Assembly (NCBI GenBank): GCA_025084515.1
Contig: JAJAGP010000364.1
Location: 197,261-261,260 of the forward strand
DNA length: 64,000 nucleotides
Direction of reading: 5' to 3'
Source of the DNA: Ancistrus triradiatus
Taxonomy: Eukaryota; Chordata; Actinopteri; Siluriformes; Loricariidae
The translations under genes were made by a program, and so were the position numbers. Below the pieces are notes generated by a model that was not told where the DNA came from, did no database searches, and worked only from the letters and a program-made list of their open reading frames with translations. Below, piece after piece: positions 37,130 to 48,988 of the stretch (position 1 is the stretch's first letter; each line of letters opens with the position of its first letter).

Positions 37130-37526
37130 CACCAATGAGCATTACACAAATGGAGAAGATCTTCTCAGAGTTTGTGTTTGGTGAGACGTTTCCAAAGCCC
37201 ACACTGGTCAGGCTGCTAAAGGTGAAATAGAGAGCAGTGACATACTTGTCTTTAATGGATGGTCCTGAACCTGGAATTGTGTGATTATATGGCTTGCCAA
37301 GTTGATCTCCCAGAGAGTCCAGCCAGCCAATTCTAGACGGCCCACTTCTCTCTACGTTCCCTATAGCATACCAGATGCAGGCCAGCCAGTGTGCAATCAG
37401 TGCAAAGGTACACATAAGAAGGAAGAGCACTGCTGCTCCATACTCTGAGTACCGGTCCAGTTTACGTGCCACACGCACCAGTCTCAGCAGTCGAGCTGTC
37501 TTCAGCAGACCAATCAGAGTTGTTGT
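37130..37526 (-). CDS. kcnh6: kcnh6 exon, S4 to pore
   Basis: This 397-base exon, phase 0 to phase 1, reads [20 protein letters not shown] (S4 gating charges), then S5 with [20 protein letters not shown], the turret with [17 protein letters not shown] (a possible N-glycosylation site at NHT), and the pore with [22 protein letters not shown] is the ERG selectivity filter. The acceptor is ttcctcaccag and the donor is TTGGTG|GTGAGT. Confidence 0.98.
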
Positions 37527-37628
37527 CTGGTGAGGAAAGAAGAATGGCATTTTTAAAGCTTAATTACATTTTTGAACGTGAACTTATGTACTGTAGTAAT
37601 CTTGGCGACCAAACTGGAACCTTCTCAC

Positions 37629-38051
37629 CTCCTCTCCAGAGCGGTAGATAAGTAGGTCAAATGGGATGGCAGCCACCAGGTCAATAAGGAACCAGCCCTT
37701 GAAGTAGTGCACAGCGATGTGTCCAGGCTTACTGACCACCTCATCATTTGTATTGACATATGTTGTTCGAAAGTTAATGACAATGTCAACAACAAACATG
37801 ATGTCCACAATGAGATCCACTACATTGAGAGGACTGCAAGAATATCCACAGCGTTGCATCTCAGCTTCCTCCTCATCACTGAGCAGGAAGGAGGCTGAGT
37901 ATGGTGTGAAGATGGCCGTGTAGATGACCAGCAGCAGAATAACCCAGTCCCACACAGCCTTGAAGGGACTATAGTGCAGGATGGTCCATTTATGGATGCG
38001 GGGAGTCTGGAGCTTGTACTCGGGAAGGACATCATCACCCAGAGACAATAC
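37629..38051 (-). CDS. kcnh6: kcnh6 exon, S1 to S3
   Basis: This 423-base, phase 0 to phase 0 exon begins [20 protein letters not shown] and covers S1 ([20 protein letters not shown]), S2 ([20 protein letters not shown]) and S3 ([20 protein letters not shown]), ending RSGEE. The acidic residues of S1-S3 that face the S4 charges are present. [20 protein letters not shown] is a KCNH6-type sequence. In KCNH2 this is also the first exon shared by the long 1a and short 1b isoforms. Confidence 0.98.
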
Positions 38052-38266
38052 CTGAACCAGAGAAAATGCATAAATAAAAAGGTGCCTTTGTTTCTAAACT
38101 GAGGAACTCTGTTTAAAATGACTTGCATCTCTTTGAGTACGACTTAGTGCTATCTACTTATCTCAGTGAATGTGTTTATTCATTTCCTGGAAAGAAAGAA
38201 AATACCATAAAACTACTACTGCATTCCAGAAATAATCTTATCTTTAACAACAATTATTAATATATG

Positions 38267-38818
38267 GTCAAACCTTGTTATCTCGCCTACCTCTGTTTCA
38301 CAGCTTTTTTTGCCGAGAGGCGAGTTTGGTGACTTAACGAGGTCACAAAATCAGACAAAGACAGTGACATTCATACCTGATGCTGACATAATGTGTTTTA
38401 CTGAGCAGTGTTTAAAATCGCATATACTATGTACATAAACATGTACTAAATGACTGACGATGAGATTAACACATCAACGGAGCAATAACAATTAGCAGCC
38501 AGACAAGCATCAGAGTGAGCAGGTTCAAGATCCACCACCAAAGTGAGCTGCCAGCTGAGGAAAGAGCAGGGAAGCCGACCCTGTCAGTACAATTAAAGTC
38601 ACACCTACCGACCGGTCGGCTGAAAAATTGGCTGCTTAGTGGGGTAGAATTTCATTGCTGGCAAGATCATATTTCAAGAATTATCATATTTCAAGAATTT
38701 CAAGGGCGAGAGCCGAGGTTGGTGGCTTTTCGAGGTAAAGTGCGTGGAGGGATATCCGTCCTGCCATCACAGGTGGCGAGAGATGAGTTTGGCGAGATAA
38801 CGAGAACAAGGTTAGACG
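38267..38818. mobile_element. non-autonomous element with inverted ends
   Basis: The left end (TCAAACCTTGTTATCTCGCC) and right end (GGCGAGATAACGAGAACAAG) are inverted matches apart from a small insertion. The body has CGAG-rich segments and no transposase frame. The superfamily is not assigned, as target duplications are unclear. It lies in the kcnh6 intron upstream of the S1-S3 exon. Confidence 0.6.
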
Positions 38819-38889
38819 GTATTCTTTATTTATGCTTTAGAATTCAGTTACACAAAGTGCAATTATATACAAACTTTCTCAACCTATGA

Positions 38890-40070
38890 AAGAGTACTTA
38901 TTCTAATTATCTTAATCTAATTTGTATTTATTATCTCCCAGTTAAGAAGACAAAGCATATCCACTGTTTGCCAAAGAGGACAACATGAATATGTAACAGT
39001 TAGCTGACGAGAGGACCCAGGACCCTGAAGGATTTAGCGCTATTCCGTATTGAGTATTCAAGGTATTGTGGTCTTTGCTGTGTATTTGACAATCACATCA
39101 GGCATTACTGGGGAAAACTGTCGGGAAAGGGATAAGGGCACAACATAGTCATAAACACAGGGATGCAAGTACTTGTAATTTTAGTGTGAAATTAAGCTTA
39201 TCAATCAAAGACTTGAATTGAACAATGCCTTTTTATATTAAGTGAAGTCAGTTTTCTTCTATAATCACTAAAACCTTGTCCATAGTCTCCATATAGGGTT
39301 TGAGAATTGAGATGTGTATGTGTATACAATCTCATTAGCAGTGAGTTGTAATTACAGCTGGTAGCCTGACCTTCTTCCAGTCTCTCTCTAGACTTTAATT
39401 AATATGATTTCTTCACTCAGTAGCCCTTTCAGACACAGTTAAATCAAGGAAGCAACATGACAAATCAGCTGACTGGTTGTATAGATGATCCATAAGATGT
39501 ATATTTGGGCACCATTTGGTCCAGTTCATAATTTGTTTAATTTGGAGTTTCTCTCCACTGTGAACAGCACTGACCATATGGCCAAAACTTGGCCTGGAAA
39601 CACCCTAAGTTCTCCCCTAAAAGGACAACATGACTATGACTTGCTGACTATGTCGGCACTTACTCAGCAGGAGAAGGGAAAAGCAGAGAGATGATATTGC
39701 AGATATATGGATATAGAGTGGGGGCCAAAAGTCTGAGACCACTAATGAAAATGCTTCTGCTTTGCATTTTTCTTGAATTGAATATCATGTTTTTCATTAC
39801 AAATCATAAATGATACTTTAGTGAAAATTAAGATAATACTAAAAATTACTCCAGTAAAAGTGGAAGTTTAAGTTTCTACTTAAAGTGCTTGCTTTTAATT
39901 GTAATCAAGTATTAAAAGTTATGCCATGTAGTATGGTTATATATTTGTTCCTAAACTCCACATCTTATGTGAGTAATCATGAATAGTAAACAAATTGCAC
40001 TGTAGTATGAAAAGCCAAGATTGCATGATAGCAGGATACATATTTCTTTAGTGTGAAGCATATTATATAG
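38890..40070. other. kcnh6 intron, mainly unassigned
   Basis: No coding exon was seen. A short transposon-end fragment, GGGGGCCAAAAGTCTGAGAC, lies at 39720-39740; it recurs in part at 51378-51400. Confidence 0.4.
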
Positions 40071-40074
40071 TAGT

Positions 40075-40221
40075 CTGTTGTCTCAAGTATTGTCTTGTTT
40101 GTTTAATTGGGTTATATTTATCTTCATTATTGTCTTGTGTGAACATCTGATGATGATGTAGGTCATATTCATGCAGAAATAAAAGGGTTCTAAAGGGTTC
40201 ACAAACTTTTAAGCCCCACTT
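40075..40221 (-). mobile_element. Tc1-like family I right-end fragment
   Basis: The stretch TCATATTCATGCAGAAATAA, then CTAAAGGGTTCACAAACTTTT and GCCCCACT, matches the end of family I. Nothing of the body remains. Confidence 0.8.
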
Positions 40222-40279
40222 TAGGTATAACTGAAAAATGATCATTAACAACAAGTGTAAGCGAGTAGTTACTCCCCAC

Positions 40280-40492
40280 CTGAGTGACTTTTTCAGTCAC
40301 AGTGTGTGTGCGGTCTATCAGCTTGCAAGGAGCAATAATTATCAATATCGCGGAGGAAGAGTGACCAAGGGATCTGGTTTGAAGTCGATTAGGTGGTGTT
40401 GATAAGGGATGTACGGTTTAAAAACATGCGAAACCGTACCAGGTCTGAGTCTGATGTAGGAGTTAGGCAAACTGGCTTTACGATTGCAAGCA
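40280..40492 (-). pseudogene. kcnh6: kcnh6 exon 5, damaged
   Basis: Between the acceptor ttggtgcag and the donor ACTCAG|GTGGGG, three different frames carry successive pieces of the ERG linker before S1. They are TSDSDLVRFR, then IPYQHHLIDFKPDPLVTLPP, then IIIAPCKLIDRTHTVTEKVT and Q. These align in order with the KCNH2 sequence STSDSDLVRYR..IPQITLNFVD..IIAPK..DRTHNVTEKVTQ. The exon is 213 bases long, whereas phase needs a length of 2 modulo 3 (212 in human). At least two indels are therefore present, and every frame hits a stop. Confidence 0.75.
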
Positions 40493-40624
40493 CTGCACCA
40501 AACGGACAGGATACAAGACGTTGTCAACATTGTTTGCACCTGTATGGGTTGTTCTCTTTGGTACACATTTTGCAAAACTGCTAGCTTCTCAGTCATTCCA
40601 ATAAACTTTTTGTAAGTTCTAGAA

Positions 40625-41265
40625 GTGATAGTAGGGAGCATATGGACAAAAAGTCTTGGGGCACATACACCCAGGAGCTTTTATGTCATCCCATTCAAAA
40701 TTTCATGGGCATTTAATATGGAGTGGTCTCCCTTTGCACCTACACTAGGGGAAGGTTTTCTACCAACAGTTGGGGCTGTGCTGTGGGAATGTTTTGCTCA
40801 TTCATCCAGGAAAACATTAGCGCAATGGATCGACACTGATGTTGGATGAAGAGCCGATGGTTCGCAACCTTCCATTCTAGATATCAGCCCAAAGTGTGGG
40901 TGGGGTTGAGTCAGGGTTCTGTTTGAGGACCAGTCAGGCTCTTCCCACACTAAAAACTCATCCAACCAGCTTTATTGACTTGCTTTGTACACTGGGAAAG
41001 AAAAAGAAAGGCCACAGACAGAAAAAGGGCCTTCCCCAAAACTGTTCAAAGTTGGAAGCATACAATTGGCCAAATGTCTTGGTATCCTGAATCATCAGAT
41101 ATATTTCTTCACTGGAACCAGGGGCCTAGGCCAATCATGAAAAAACAACTCCATTGCAATTATTACTCTCCCACAAAAATTTTTACAACTTTGCACAGTT
41201 GCAGGCAGGCAGGTCTGTTCGACATGCCAACCCAGACTCCTCCATCAGACTGCAAAGATATAGTA
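40625..41265 (-). mobile_element. decayed Tc1/mariner-like relic
   Basis: The stretches CATATGGACAAAAAGTCTTG, GGCCAAATGTCTTGGTATCC and CCAACCCAGACTCCTCCATC match the pattern of a common fish Tc1-type element, with the transposase reading on the minus strand. Frames are destroyed. Confidence 0.5.
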
Positions 41266-41651
41266 GAGTCTAAAGTAGATATAACTATATGACACTATAT
41301 AATTGGCTGTGTGTGAGAGTGATGTTAATGATGATAATCCCATAAAGTACAATTGCGTGATATGAACTTGTTAAGCAATTACTTGATATGCTGATAAATG
41401 AAATTCCCCTTTCTTTGTGGAAGTAGTACATTCTGTTGTATGCTTGGGTGAGGTTCAAAATATGCCACATGGTTACTTCCTAGTGGAAACCATGGAGACG
41501 TTATACACATGACCAGGAGATGTCCCTCATTTGTCTCTAAGATACGCCCCAAGAGTCATTTTAAAAATCTCAAGGACTATGCCACCATATGTAAAACTTG
41601 ACTGCTAGTTACTACCACTGCAACAGGGGCACCACAGTCACCCACCCTCAC

Positions 41652-42084
41652 CTGTGCTGTGTGGCCTTGATGGGCATTTTTTGTCCCAGCTGAAGTCATT
41701 GGTGAGGGAGGTTCCGTGCACTACACAGACTTTCATATGGAGGCGACTGTGGGGACATGCTTGGCAGTGGAGGGTGAGTTCTTCGGGCAGTGAAGCCATG
41801 AGGGACTCCTGTAACATGCCCTCGGGGTGGTAGTTGAGATGGTGATGATGCGTGATGGAAATCGTTGATGAGGATTCCAGAGTTGGTTCGTTATACCACG
41901 CGGGCACGTGGGCCCCCCTGAGTGCAGTACGCTTGGATAGGCGGGACAGTAGTTTGTCCAGGGCCATGATCATGGGCCCATGGTGGCACTTGCACATGAG
42001 ACCCAAATCAGCATCATTCATTCAAGAGACGCTAGGTTACTGCTCAGAGAGTTTGCAACAAGGGTCGGGTAGCCTGAACTGCAC
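41652..42084 (-). pseudogene. kcnh6: kcnh6 exon 4 candidate, frame disturbed at its 5' end
   Basis: A 123-codon open stretch (from ATG at 42021) ends ..KCPSRPHSTG at a strong donor, ACACAG|GTGAGG, in phase 1. ERG exon 4 also ends at RHxSTG in phase 1, and the preceding SRLHMKVCVVHGTSLTND aligns loosely with the SRES..VRRASSADD region. Upstream, a second frame has QFRLPDPCCKLSEQ, similar to the exon 4 start (FRLKLPALL), followed by a stop. A TGA also precedes the open stretch in its own frame. The start at 42084 is set by a gcttgcag acceptor. This part of ERG is poorly conserved, so identity rests on position, phase and short motifs. Confidence 0.5.
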
Positions 42085-42590
42085 CTGCAAGCTAAACAGG
42101 GACAGAAAGACTTTTACCAAAATAAATCAACATCAGTTAAAAACACATATTGATATAGAGGTATAATTTTATTTAGAGTTAAAGTTGATTTGAAAATGTA
42201 ATGTTTTTAAATTTACATGTAAAAGAACCCGGACTTTGCAGGGAAACATGACATTTTTACTGTGCAAAAATATGAAAATTTGGGACAGGAAAGAAAAGGT
42301 ACAGATGAGGCACAGATGACCCACTAAAGCTTTTATGAGGTTAGAACCTCAGAACACCTCCATGCTATTGATATTCTTTTCACTATCTGTCTTATGTTAC
42401 AGCTTTTATATTCTTTATTTTATTACAACTCAATATTTCATTTTCTCTAAAATGTTTAGATTACCTGTTATTTAGTAACCTTATTATATTTATGCTATTT
42501 TAAAATGTTCCCTCTGTTAATATTATTTAGGTCTATGTTTACTAAACATTACTATGAACTTATAAATTAAATTAACTTAGTAATTCTTTA
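42085..42590. other. kcnh6 intron, no gene seen
   Basis: This is AT-rich sequence. kcnh6 exon 3, which should lie between here and 51609, was not found. Confidence 0.4.
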
Positions 42591-42599
42591 CATTATCAA

Positions 42600-42815
42600 A
42601 TAGCTGCCCCAGAAGGATGGGTTCCATTTAAGTTTTGGTCCTCACAGTTTCTTGCTTATAACATTTTTTAGGAAGTTTTCCTTTCCACGTTGCCATAGAC
42701 TTGCCCAAATTGGGATTGGCCTCATTGGACATAGAAGATATCTAAAAGGCTGCTAGAGACAATGCTCCATTGTAACAAATGCTATAGGAAATATATGTGA
42801 CTTTAATTGACCTCA
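42600..42815 (+). repeat. interspersed repeat, second copy of the 22430 type
   Basis: It shares TTTCCTTTCCACGTTGCCAT-like, GAGACAATGCTCCATTG and AATGCTATAGGAAATATATG segments with the copy at 22430-22630, diverged. Confidence 0.5.
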
Positions 42816-42989
42816 AACTGACTGAAGGTGTTTTCTGCAGAGGTTGATTTAATGTCTGTTCATTGGAAAATTAAACAAATTTAATCATGGTTCCAAACGT
42901 TTTTGCAGTGGCCCCCAATTTGTAGATAAGAATATTTTCAGAAATTCCCCCCTTACAGCTTTACAGTGGAAATTATTACAAGTGGCATA

Positions 42990-43163
42990 CCCAGGATACA
43001 ACGTACTGTGACATTGGACAGTAGAACATGAAGTGGCCAAACGTCCCATTCACAACTTCATAGTAGAACGGGACTTCCTGGTCAAAAACTGTGAAAATTC
43101 ACAAATAAAACTGTCAAGCAATTTACAGTTTTGTATGAAAAAACTCAAAGTACATTTTTTCCG
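42990..43163. mobile_element. second, diverged copy of the 160-base MITE
   Basis: It starts CCCAGGATACAACGTACTGTG and shares GACAGTAGAAC, GAAGTGGCCAAA, ACTGTGAAAATTCACA and AAAACTGTCAAGCAA in order with the element at 16101-16260. The right end ACATTTTTTCC is kept in part. Diverged ends suggest an older insertion. Confidence 0.75.
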
Positions 43164-44094
43164 TTTTTTGGTTAGTTCTTAAATTCGTACTGTTGTAACC
43201 TCCTGCTGTGTGGTGCCTGTGCCCTGTCAAGAATGGTCCCCTCTAATGTCCTGTGTAACAGTAGACCGTGCTTTCTCCCTGAACCCTCCCTGACTAGATT
43301 AAGCTGGGGTTATATGGAAAGGTGAGTGAGTATTTCAAAATGGAAACCAAAATGAATAGCCTTAAAGCACTTGAGCAGCCATGGAATGAGAGTATGAGGT
43401 TGCGCCCCTTTGATAATGAGCTCTTAGCTGTTTGCTCCACTGCTGGTCCGCCAGCTCAAAATTCAGAATAAAATAATGACTAGCCCATCCTCGTTTTTCA
43501 CTGGTTTACCACGTCATCAAAGGCACGGGAAAACACACTCTGTATGAAAAAAACAGATAATATCGTGAATCAAAGTTGCACAGAAATATAAAACATTTAT
43601 GTTGGAGGATTCAGGGGGTTAGTGAGTGGTAGAGGACTGGTTAGAATTGTCCTCGGTTAAATTTTAAAATAGATATGTTAGAGATGTCCACGTATAAATC
43701 CTGGCCATTATTTTTTTAATGTATAATTTAAGACATTCAAAGGCGGGGAACTTTAGCCAAGAGCCTTCTGCGTCAATAAATACCTTAAAACCGCTTCATA
43801 AGCACGCCTCATATCAGCAATATGTTTAAAATCTAAATCAATTCCACTAGAGGGCCCCCAGTACATAAAAACTGATCCAAGTATGATGCTAGCTCATATT
43901 TCCAACCGGCGGGCTCCATTCTTTGTGGACCCATACTATAAGGAGTCCACGCTGCCACGTTCAATTTAGTGTGGAAAGCGTTGTAGTAACAACTTTCTCT
44001 GTACAAAATATGTGCACATAGGCAAGTTGGGCTGATGGAAACGTATGGTTTAATATCACTTGTAAGGAAAACCAGCCTGAGTTTTAGAATTTGA
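43164..44094. other. kcnh6 intron, no gene seen
   Basis: This is unassigned sequence. The long minus-strand frame at 43833-44201 has no family resemblance and overlaps an antisense LINE fragment. Confidence 0.4.
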
Positions 44095-44572
44095 CAATCG
44101 ATATATAGGGGGGGGGACCAGCAAAAGTGAAAGGAAAGATTTATTAAGAGAGTAGTGAAGACCACCTTGTTGTATGGGGTAGAGGACTGTGGCACTGACA
44201 AGAGGCAGGAAGCAGGCTGGAGGTGGGACAGGAACTTAAGATGTTGGGTTCTCTTTAGGAGTGTGTCCAGGATGGAAAGGGATTAGGACTGAGATAATCA
44301 GAGGGAGAGCAGAGGTTGGTAAATTGGGGAGACAAAAAATTCTGAGATGGTTGGACATGTGCAGAGGAGGGTTAGTGATAGATGGTAGGAGGATGTTGAA
44401 GATGGAGCTGCAGGCAAGAGGAGAGACAAAGGGAAGACGTAAGAGGAGTTATATGTTGTGGTAAATGAGATATGCAGGGAAGTTGATGCGGAGGACGGGT
44501 GAGGTGGAAAAGTTTCACTCGCTGTGGCGACCCCTGATAAATGGGAGAAGCCGATTAGAAGAAGAAGGAATA
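44095..44572 (+). mobile_element. RTE LINE 3' fragment, decayed
   Basis: The plus strand carries KVKGKIY-type, IRTEIIRGRAEVGKLG and RRMLKMELQARGE pieces. They match the order of the RT C-terminus at 1655-2422. The end is GGCGACCCCTGATAAATGGGAG followed by GAAGAAGAAGG. Frames are broken. Confidence 0.85.
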
Positions 44573-44841
44573 TAGGACCAGTTAATTATAGAACTGGAAA
44601 TGAGGACAGGACATTGTTTTTTCACATTTTAGAAATCAGTGTGAATGAATCATATGTCCGTTGAGTAGAACTCACATCTGAAACAATCTTTTGAAACAAA
44701 CCCTCCTTAGCATGTTAAATCAGCCCTATTCAATGTTAGTTTCATGCAGAAAGAAATGGTCACACAAATTATCTTGATTGAATCCACACCTACAACCAAG
44801 TAAACAATGATTATTAAAAGATTCCTGGTAAATTATATTTA

Positions 44842-44900
44842 ATATATATATATATATATATATAATCTAATAGATTATATCTATATATATATGTATATAT
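44842..44900. repeat. (TA)n microsatellite, interrupted
   Basis: Two TA runs are separated by TAATCTAATAGATTATAT. Confidence 0.9.
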
Positions 44901-45763
44901 GTCTTATAAATAATTCATTCATTCACCAGTGTCTGTTATGGTATAGCTCATCCTGTTGTACCATCTTGTTTCTGAGTTACATATCTCCCTACCTTACTTC
45001 ATCATTTGCAGTTAGCTATGAGTAGACATGCTGAAGGCATCCTGTCATGTCAGATACTGCACCAATTGCACAACTGTGTTGGTTATCTAAACCTTCTTTA
45101 AATCATGAGAACATTGAGAGAGAGGATTAAAGATCTAAGTACCCAAGAGATATCATTGCAAAATAAAAGCTTAACTCAACAGGGAGAGTTTGGTTGTTTT
45201 GGACCAAGGACGGAACTATCAAAGGTCAGAAAGGTTAATACCAAAGAGGAGCGGATATTGTTTTCATAATACCATAAGCACCATATGAAAACAAATTTAC
45301 CAGTGGGATTTAAAGCCTTAAGAGCTGTCCTCTGATTCCCCAGACATCACGCATTTCCTTCCCCTGCTGATGGTCAGTCAGCCTGAGATTCACTTGCTTG
45401 GCGAAATAGCAAAGTGCTTTACGATATATACCATTATTATAAGTGTGGTTATACTTAAAACACTGGAATATATCAGACCCACACATACAATAAACGGAAA
45501 ACAGAAACACCATTACAGCACCAAAGAAATGGGTACGAAACAAATGTATTTGGGTTCTTACTGGGATTATGAACCAAAGTGGACTCAGTAGTAGAACACC
45601 TACTTTCCAGTGCTGAGCCAACTCAAGTTAGTATCCCACCTCTGATGAGGGGGGGAGTCTTGTGGTTATTGGAGTGTGTTGAGTTAACCGGCACTGTTAA
45701 TATAAGCTATTGTTTTAATTGGCACCAATAGTTCCCTGATTCTGGCGCAGAAGAGTACAGTCT
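44901..45763. other. kcnh6 intron, no gene seen
   Basis: The overlapping frames at 45310-45621 show no known motif. Confidence 0.4.
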
Positions 45764-45764
45764 A

Positions 45765-47271
45765 CAGTGGTGCTTGAAAGTTTGTGGGCGCCCTTGAATT
45801 TTGATACTTATGCATTCAATGGCATAAATGCGACCTAAAACATCATCAGATTTTCACCACAAAGTCCTAAGGAGTAGAATAAAGAGAACCCAGTTAAACA
45901 AATGAAACAAACATATATTATGATAATTGGTAATTTATTTCTTAAGGAAAATGAATCAAATAGTAACATATTAGTGAATGGCAAAAGTATGGAACCTCTA
46001 AGATTAGGGCAGGGTTAATTTGAACGTGAAACTGGAGTCAGGTTGTTTTCAATCAGTGGGATGACAATCAGTGTGAGTGGGCACCCCAAAAGTTCTGCTC
46101 TTCACAACACGGTTGGTGGAAGTGTATCATAGCATGAACAAAGAAGATTTCTGAGAGGTCAGAAAAAGAGTTTTTGATGATCATCAGGACTGGAAAAAGG
46201 TTACAAAACCATCTTACGAGTTGAAACTCCACCAATCACAGTCAGACAGATTGTGGACAAATGGAGGAAAATTCATATGACCATGTACCCTCCCCAGGAG
46301 TGGTCGACCAACAAAGATTCAATCCAAGAGCAAGGCCATGTAAATGTGTGGCGAGGTCACAATGGACCATTGGGTTAACTTCTAAGCAATGAAGGCCTCT
46401 CTCACATGGCTTAAGTTAATGTTCATGAGTCCCACCATCAGAAGAACATGAAAACAACAATGGTTGTACATGGAGAGTTGCAAGGAGAAGCCACTGCTCT
46501 CCCAAAAAGAACATGCTGCTCATCTGCAGTTGCTAAAGATCAAGTGGACCAGAGCCAGAAGGCATTGGGAAGAATGTTTTGTGGAAATGATGGATCCAAA
46601 AAGAAACTTTTTGGTTTAAAAAAAAAGCATTATTGTTGGAGAAAGGGGAAAAACTGCATTCCAGCATAAGAAACATTCCCATCTGTGAAACATGGTGGTG
46701 GTATGGTAGTATCATGGGTTGGGTATGTTTTGCTGCATCTGGGCCAGAACGTCTCTGCCATCCATTGATGAACAATGAATTCTGAATTATATCAGAGAAT
46801 TCTAAGGAAATAAAGTGAATGTTTTGGAATGGCTTAAGTCAAAGTCCGGACCTAATCAATCGAAATGTTGTGGAGGAAGGACCTGAAGCGAGCAGTTAAG
46901 TGAGGAGGAAACCCACAACATCCAGAGCGAAAGCTGTTCTGTAGGAGGGAATGGGCTAAAATTCCTCCAAGCGGTGTGGCAGGACGATTAACCGTTACAG
47001 GAAATGTTTAGTTGCAGTTATTGCTGCACAGGGGGGTCACACCAGATACTGAAAGCAAAGGTTCACATACTTTTTCACTCACTAATATGTAATATTGGAT
47101 CATTTTCCTCAATACATAAATGACCAAGAATAATTTTTTTGTCTCATTTGTTTAACTGGGTTCTCTTTATCTACTTTTAGGACTTGTGTGAAAATCTGAT
47201 GATGTTATAGGTAAAATTTATGCTGAAATATCAAAAATTCTAAAGGGTTCACAAACTTTCAAGCACCACTG
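45765..47271 (+). mobile_element. Tc1-like transposon, family I, complete but heavily indel-marked
   Basis: The ends CAGTGGTGCTTGAAAGTTTG and CAAACTTTCAAGCACCACTG are nearly perfect, and TA flanks both sides (45763-45764, 47272-47273). The transposase is on the plus strand but full of single-base indels. The visible frame 46448-46669 has the GELQGEATALPKRT and LKKKHYCWRKGKN pieces. The contrast between clean ends and a very ragged body is unusual. Confidence 0.9.
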
Positions 47272-47273
47272 TA

Positions 47274-48464
47274 TGTGTGGGTCTTCTGGTGCCCTCTACG
47301 TTCAGTTTGTGCTCCATACACTTTGCATTCTTTTCACCAAACAATGGAGGATGCATGTGATGAAGGTGATATCAGGGATTTCTGTAACTGGATCCATTAC
47401 TCCAGAAGATTCTTTCCCTGCTATTTAACCAGGGAAAACAGCATGGCCAGACCACAATAGGAGGCAATAGGCAGCCAGATTTTTTCTTCTTCTTACAGTT
47501 TGCATTTGTCTTTTGCCGTTTAGATTTTTGAAGAAAAAAATAATAATTAGCCACTTTTTTCTCCACTGTTTTTTCCTGTTGGGTATGAAACTGTTACATG
47601 TATTGTAAAATATACAGTATGTCTTCCAAAATACTAAATTGTTTTGACAAGCTTTTACAACTGGTTACAGTGAAACACTGGAAACACTGAAATATGCAAG
47701 AGGCATAACACTGATAAGAAATTTCTAGCAGTATTTTGTGTTGAGCAAGTTCGTGTTGTTGGTTGGTGGATAAATCTATTCATATGATGGTGTGTCATTT
47801 TGATGCCAAAATTCATTTTGGAAAGTGAATTTGAATGTAGGGTTTACTTTTGCTAGTGACCTGTACAGTTTTGCATTGTGTTTGTGGTTTTGTGCTTAGA
47901 GTTTTGAGGAAATGAGCCAGAAAATGTGTGTAATTATGGAAGAAAAAGTGCAATTCTGTAAGAATTCAACTTAAAGAATTCCCAGTGTTATTGTTCAGAA
48001 CTGTCTAATTAATTACATTTAAATTGTGAATGGATATGGGGTGCTGTGCTGTACAAGTGAGGAGGAATGAATAATCGACTATCTAGGATGGCTGTAGTCA
48101 TTATTCAGTCTAACTATAGCAAATAAAATTATTATCAGAATATAAAGAGTAGTTACTACCAATGCTCTCCAGTAAATCTCCAGCCAATTAGCTGAAAAAA
48201 TGCTATCTCTCACTCTTACTAGTTTATGAATACATTCTAGTAATTCATTAAAACAACAGCAATAAATCTCATCTTTGCAAATACATGTCCACTAGTTTAT
48301 TGTCTTCTTTTGCACTATAGTTTCCAGTTTGGGAGGGTGAAAGTGAACATGTGCTTGCTGGTCATGAAACATCATAGAGCAACTGACTTTTCTATATGCA
48401 TGAACTCATGGGTGCTCACAATTGACTGTCACAATAGTCAGGGCCTGAAAGAGTAGAGTATTTA
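47274..48464. other. kcnh6 intron, no gene seen
   Basis: This is AT-rich, without recognisable exons or element ends. Confidence 0.4.
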
Positions 48465-48988
48465 CAGTACTGTGGAAAAGTCTTAGAGAATCATTAGATT
48501 TGTTGTTTTTGTAGTGGTATAATGATCATATATTGTAACATATTGTCCACAACTGAACCCAAACATTTCAAACTTGGATTTGTCACTCCATAATACTCTT
48601 TTCCACTAATCATTATTCCAGTCTTTGTGAGCTTTAGCATATCGTAACTTTTTCACCGTGTTCCTCTTCCAGAAAGTGGTTTCTTGGCTGCTACCCTTTC
48701 AAAAAGATCATTCATGATCAAGCTTCTTCAAACTGTAGAAGGATCACCTCAATGAAGCTCCCGGATGCTGCTTTTGCTCAAGTGTAAGTTCTAAAGTCGT
48801 GCCTCTGTAGCCTAAAGAAGCTGTTGTTTTTTCTAATGTCTTCCCCAGTTTGTATACTACATACATATTTCCTGTATTTGCTGGTTGTATTCCAATAAAG
48901 AGACTGAGAAAATAATTAAATATGATCATTATATCATTTCTAAAACAATAGTATATCTAATCTAGCCTAAGACTTTTGCACAGTACTG
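48465..48988. mobile_element. 524-base Tc1-type non-autonomous element
   Basis: The inverted ends CAGTACTGTGGAAAAGTCTT and AAGACTTTTGCACAGTACTG, with one mismatch, are flanked by TA at 48463-48464 and 48989-48990. The body keeps short pieces of Tc1 coding sequence but no frame. Confidence 0.85.

Noticed and set aside
37466..38128. Several plus- and minus-strand frames over the S1-S4 exons
   Set aside because: They are shadows of the kcnh6 exons in other frames.
41638..42021. Frame first considered a new gene within kcnh6
   Set aside because: Its strand, phase, donor position and the RPHSTG ending fit kcnh6 exon 4 better than an independent gene.
43833..44201. 122-residue minus-strand frame in a kcnh6 intron
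   Set aside because: It has no family resemblance and overlaps an antisense LINE fragment.
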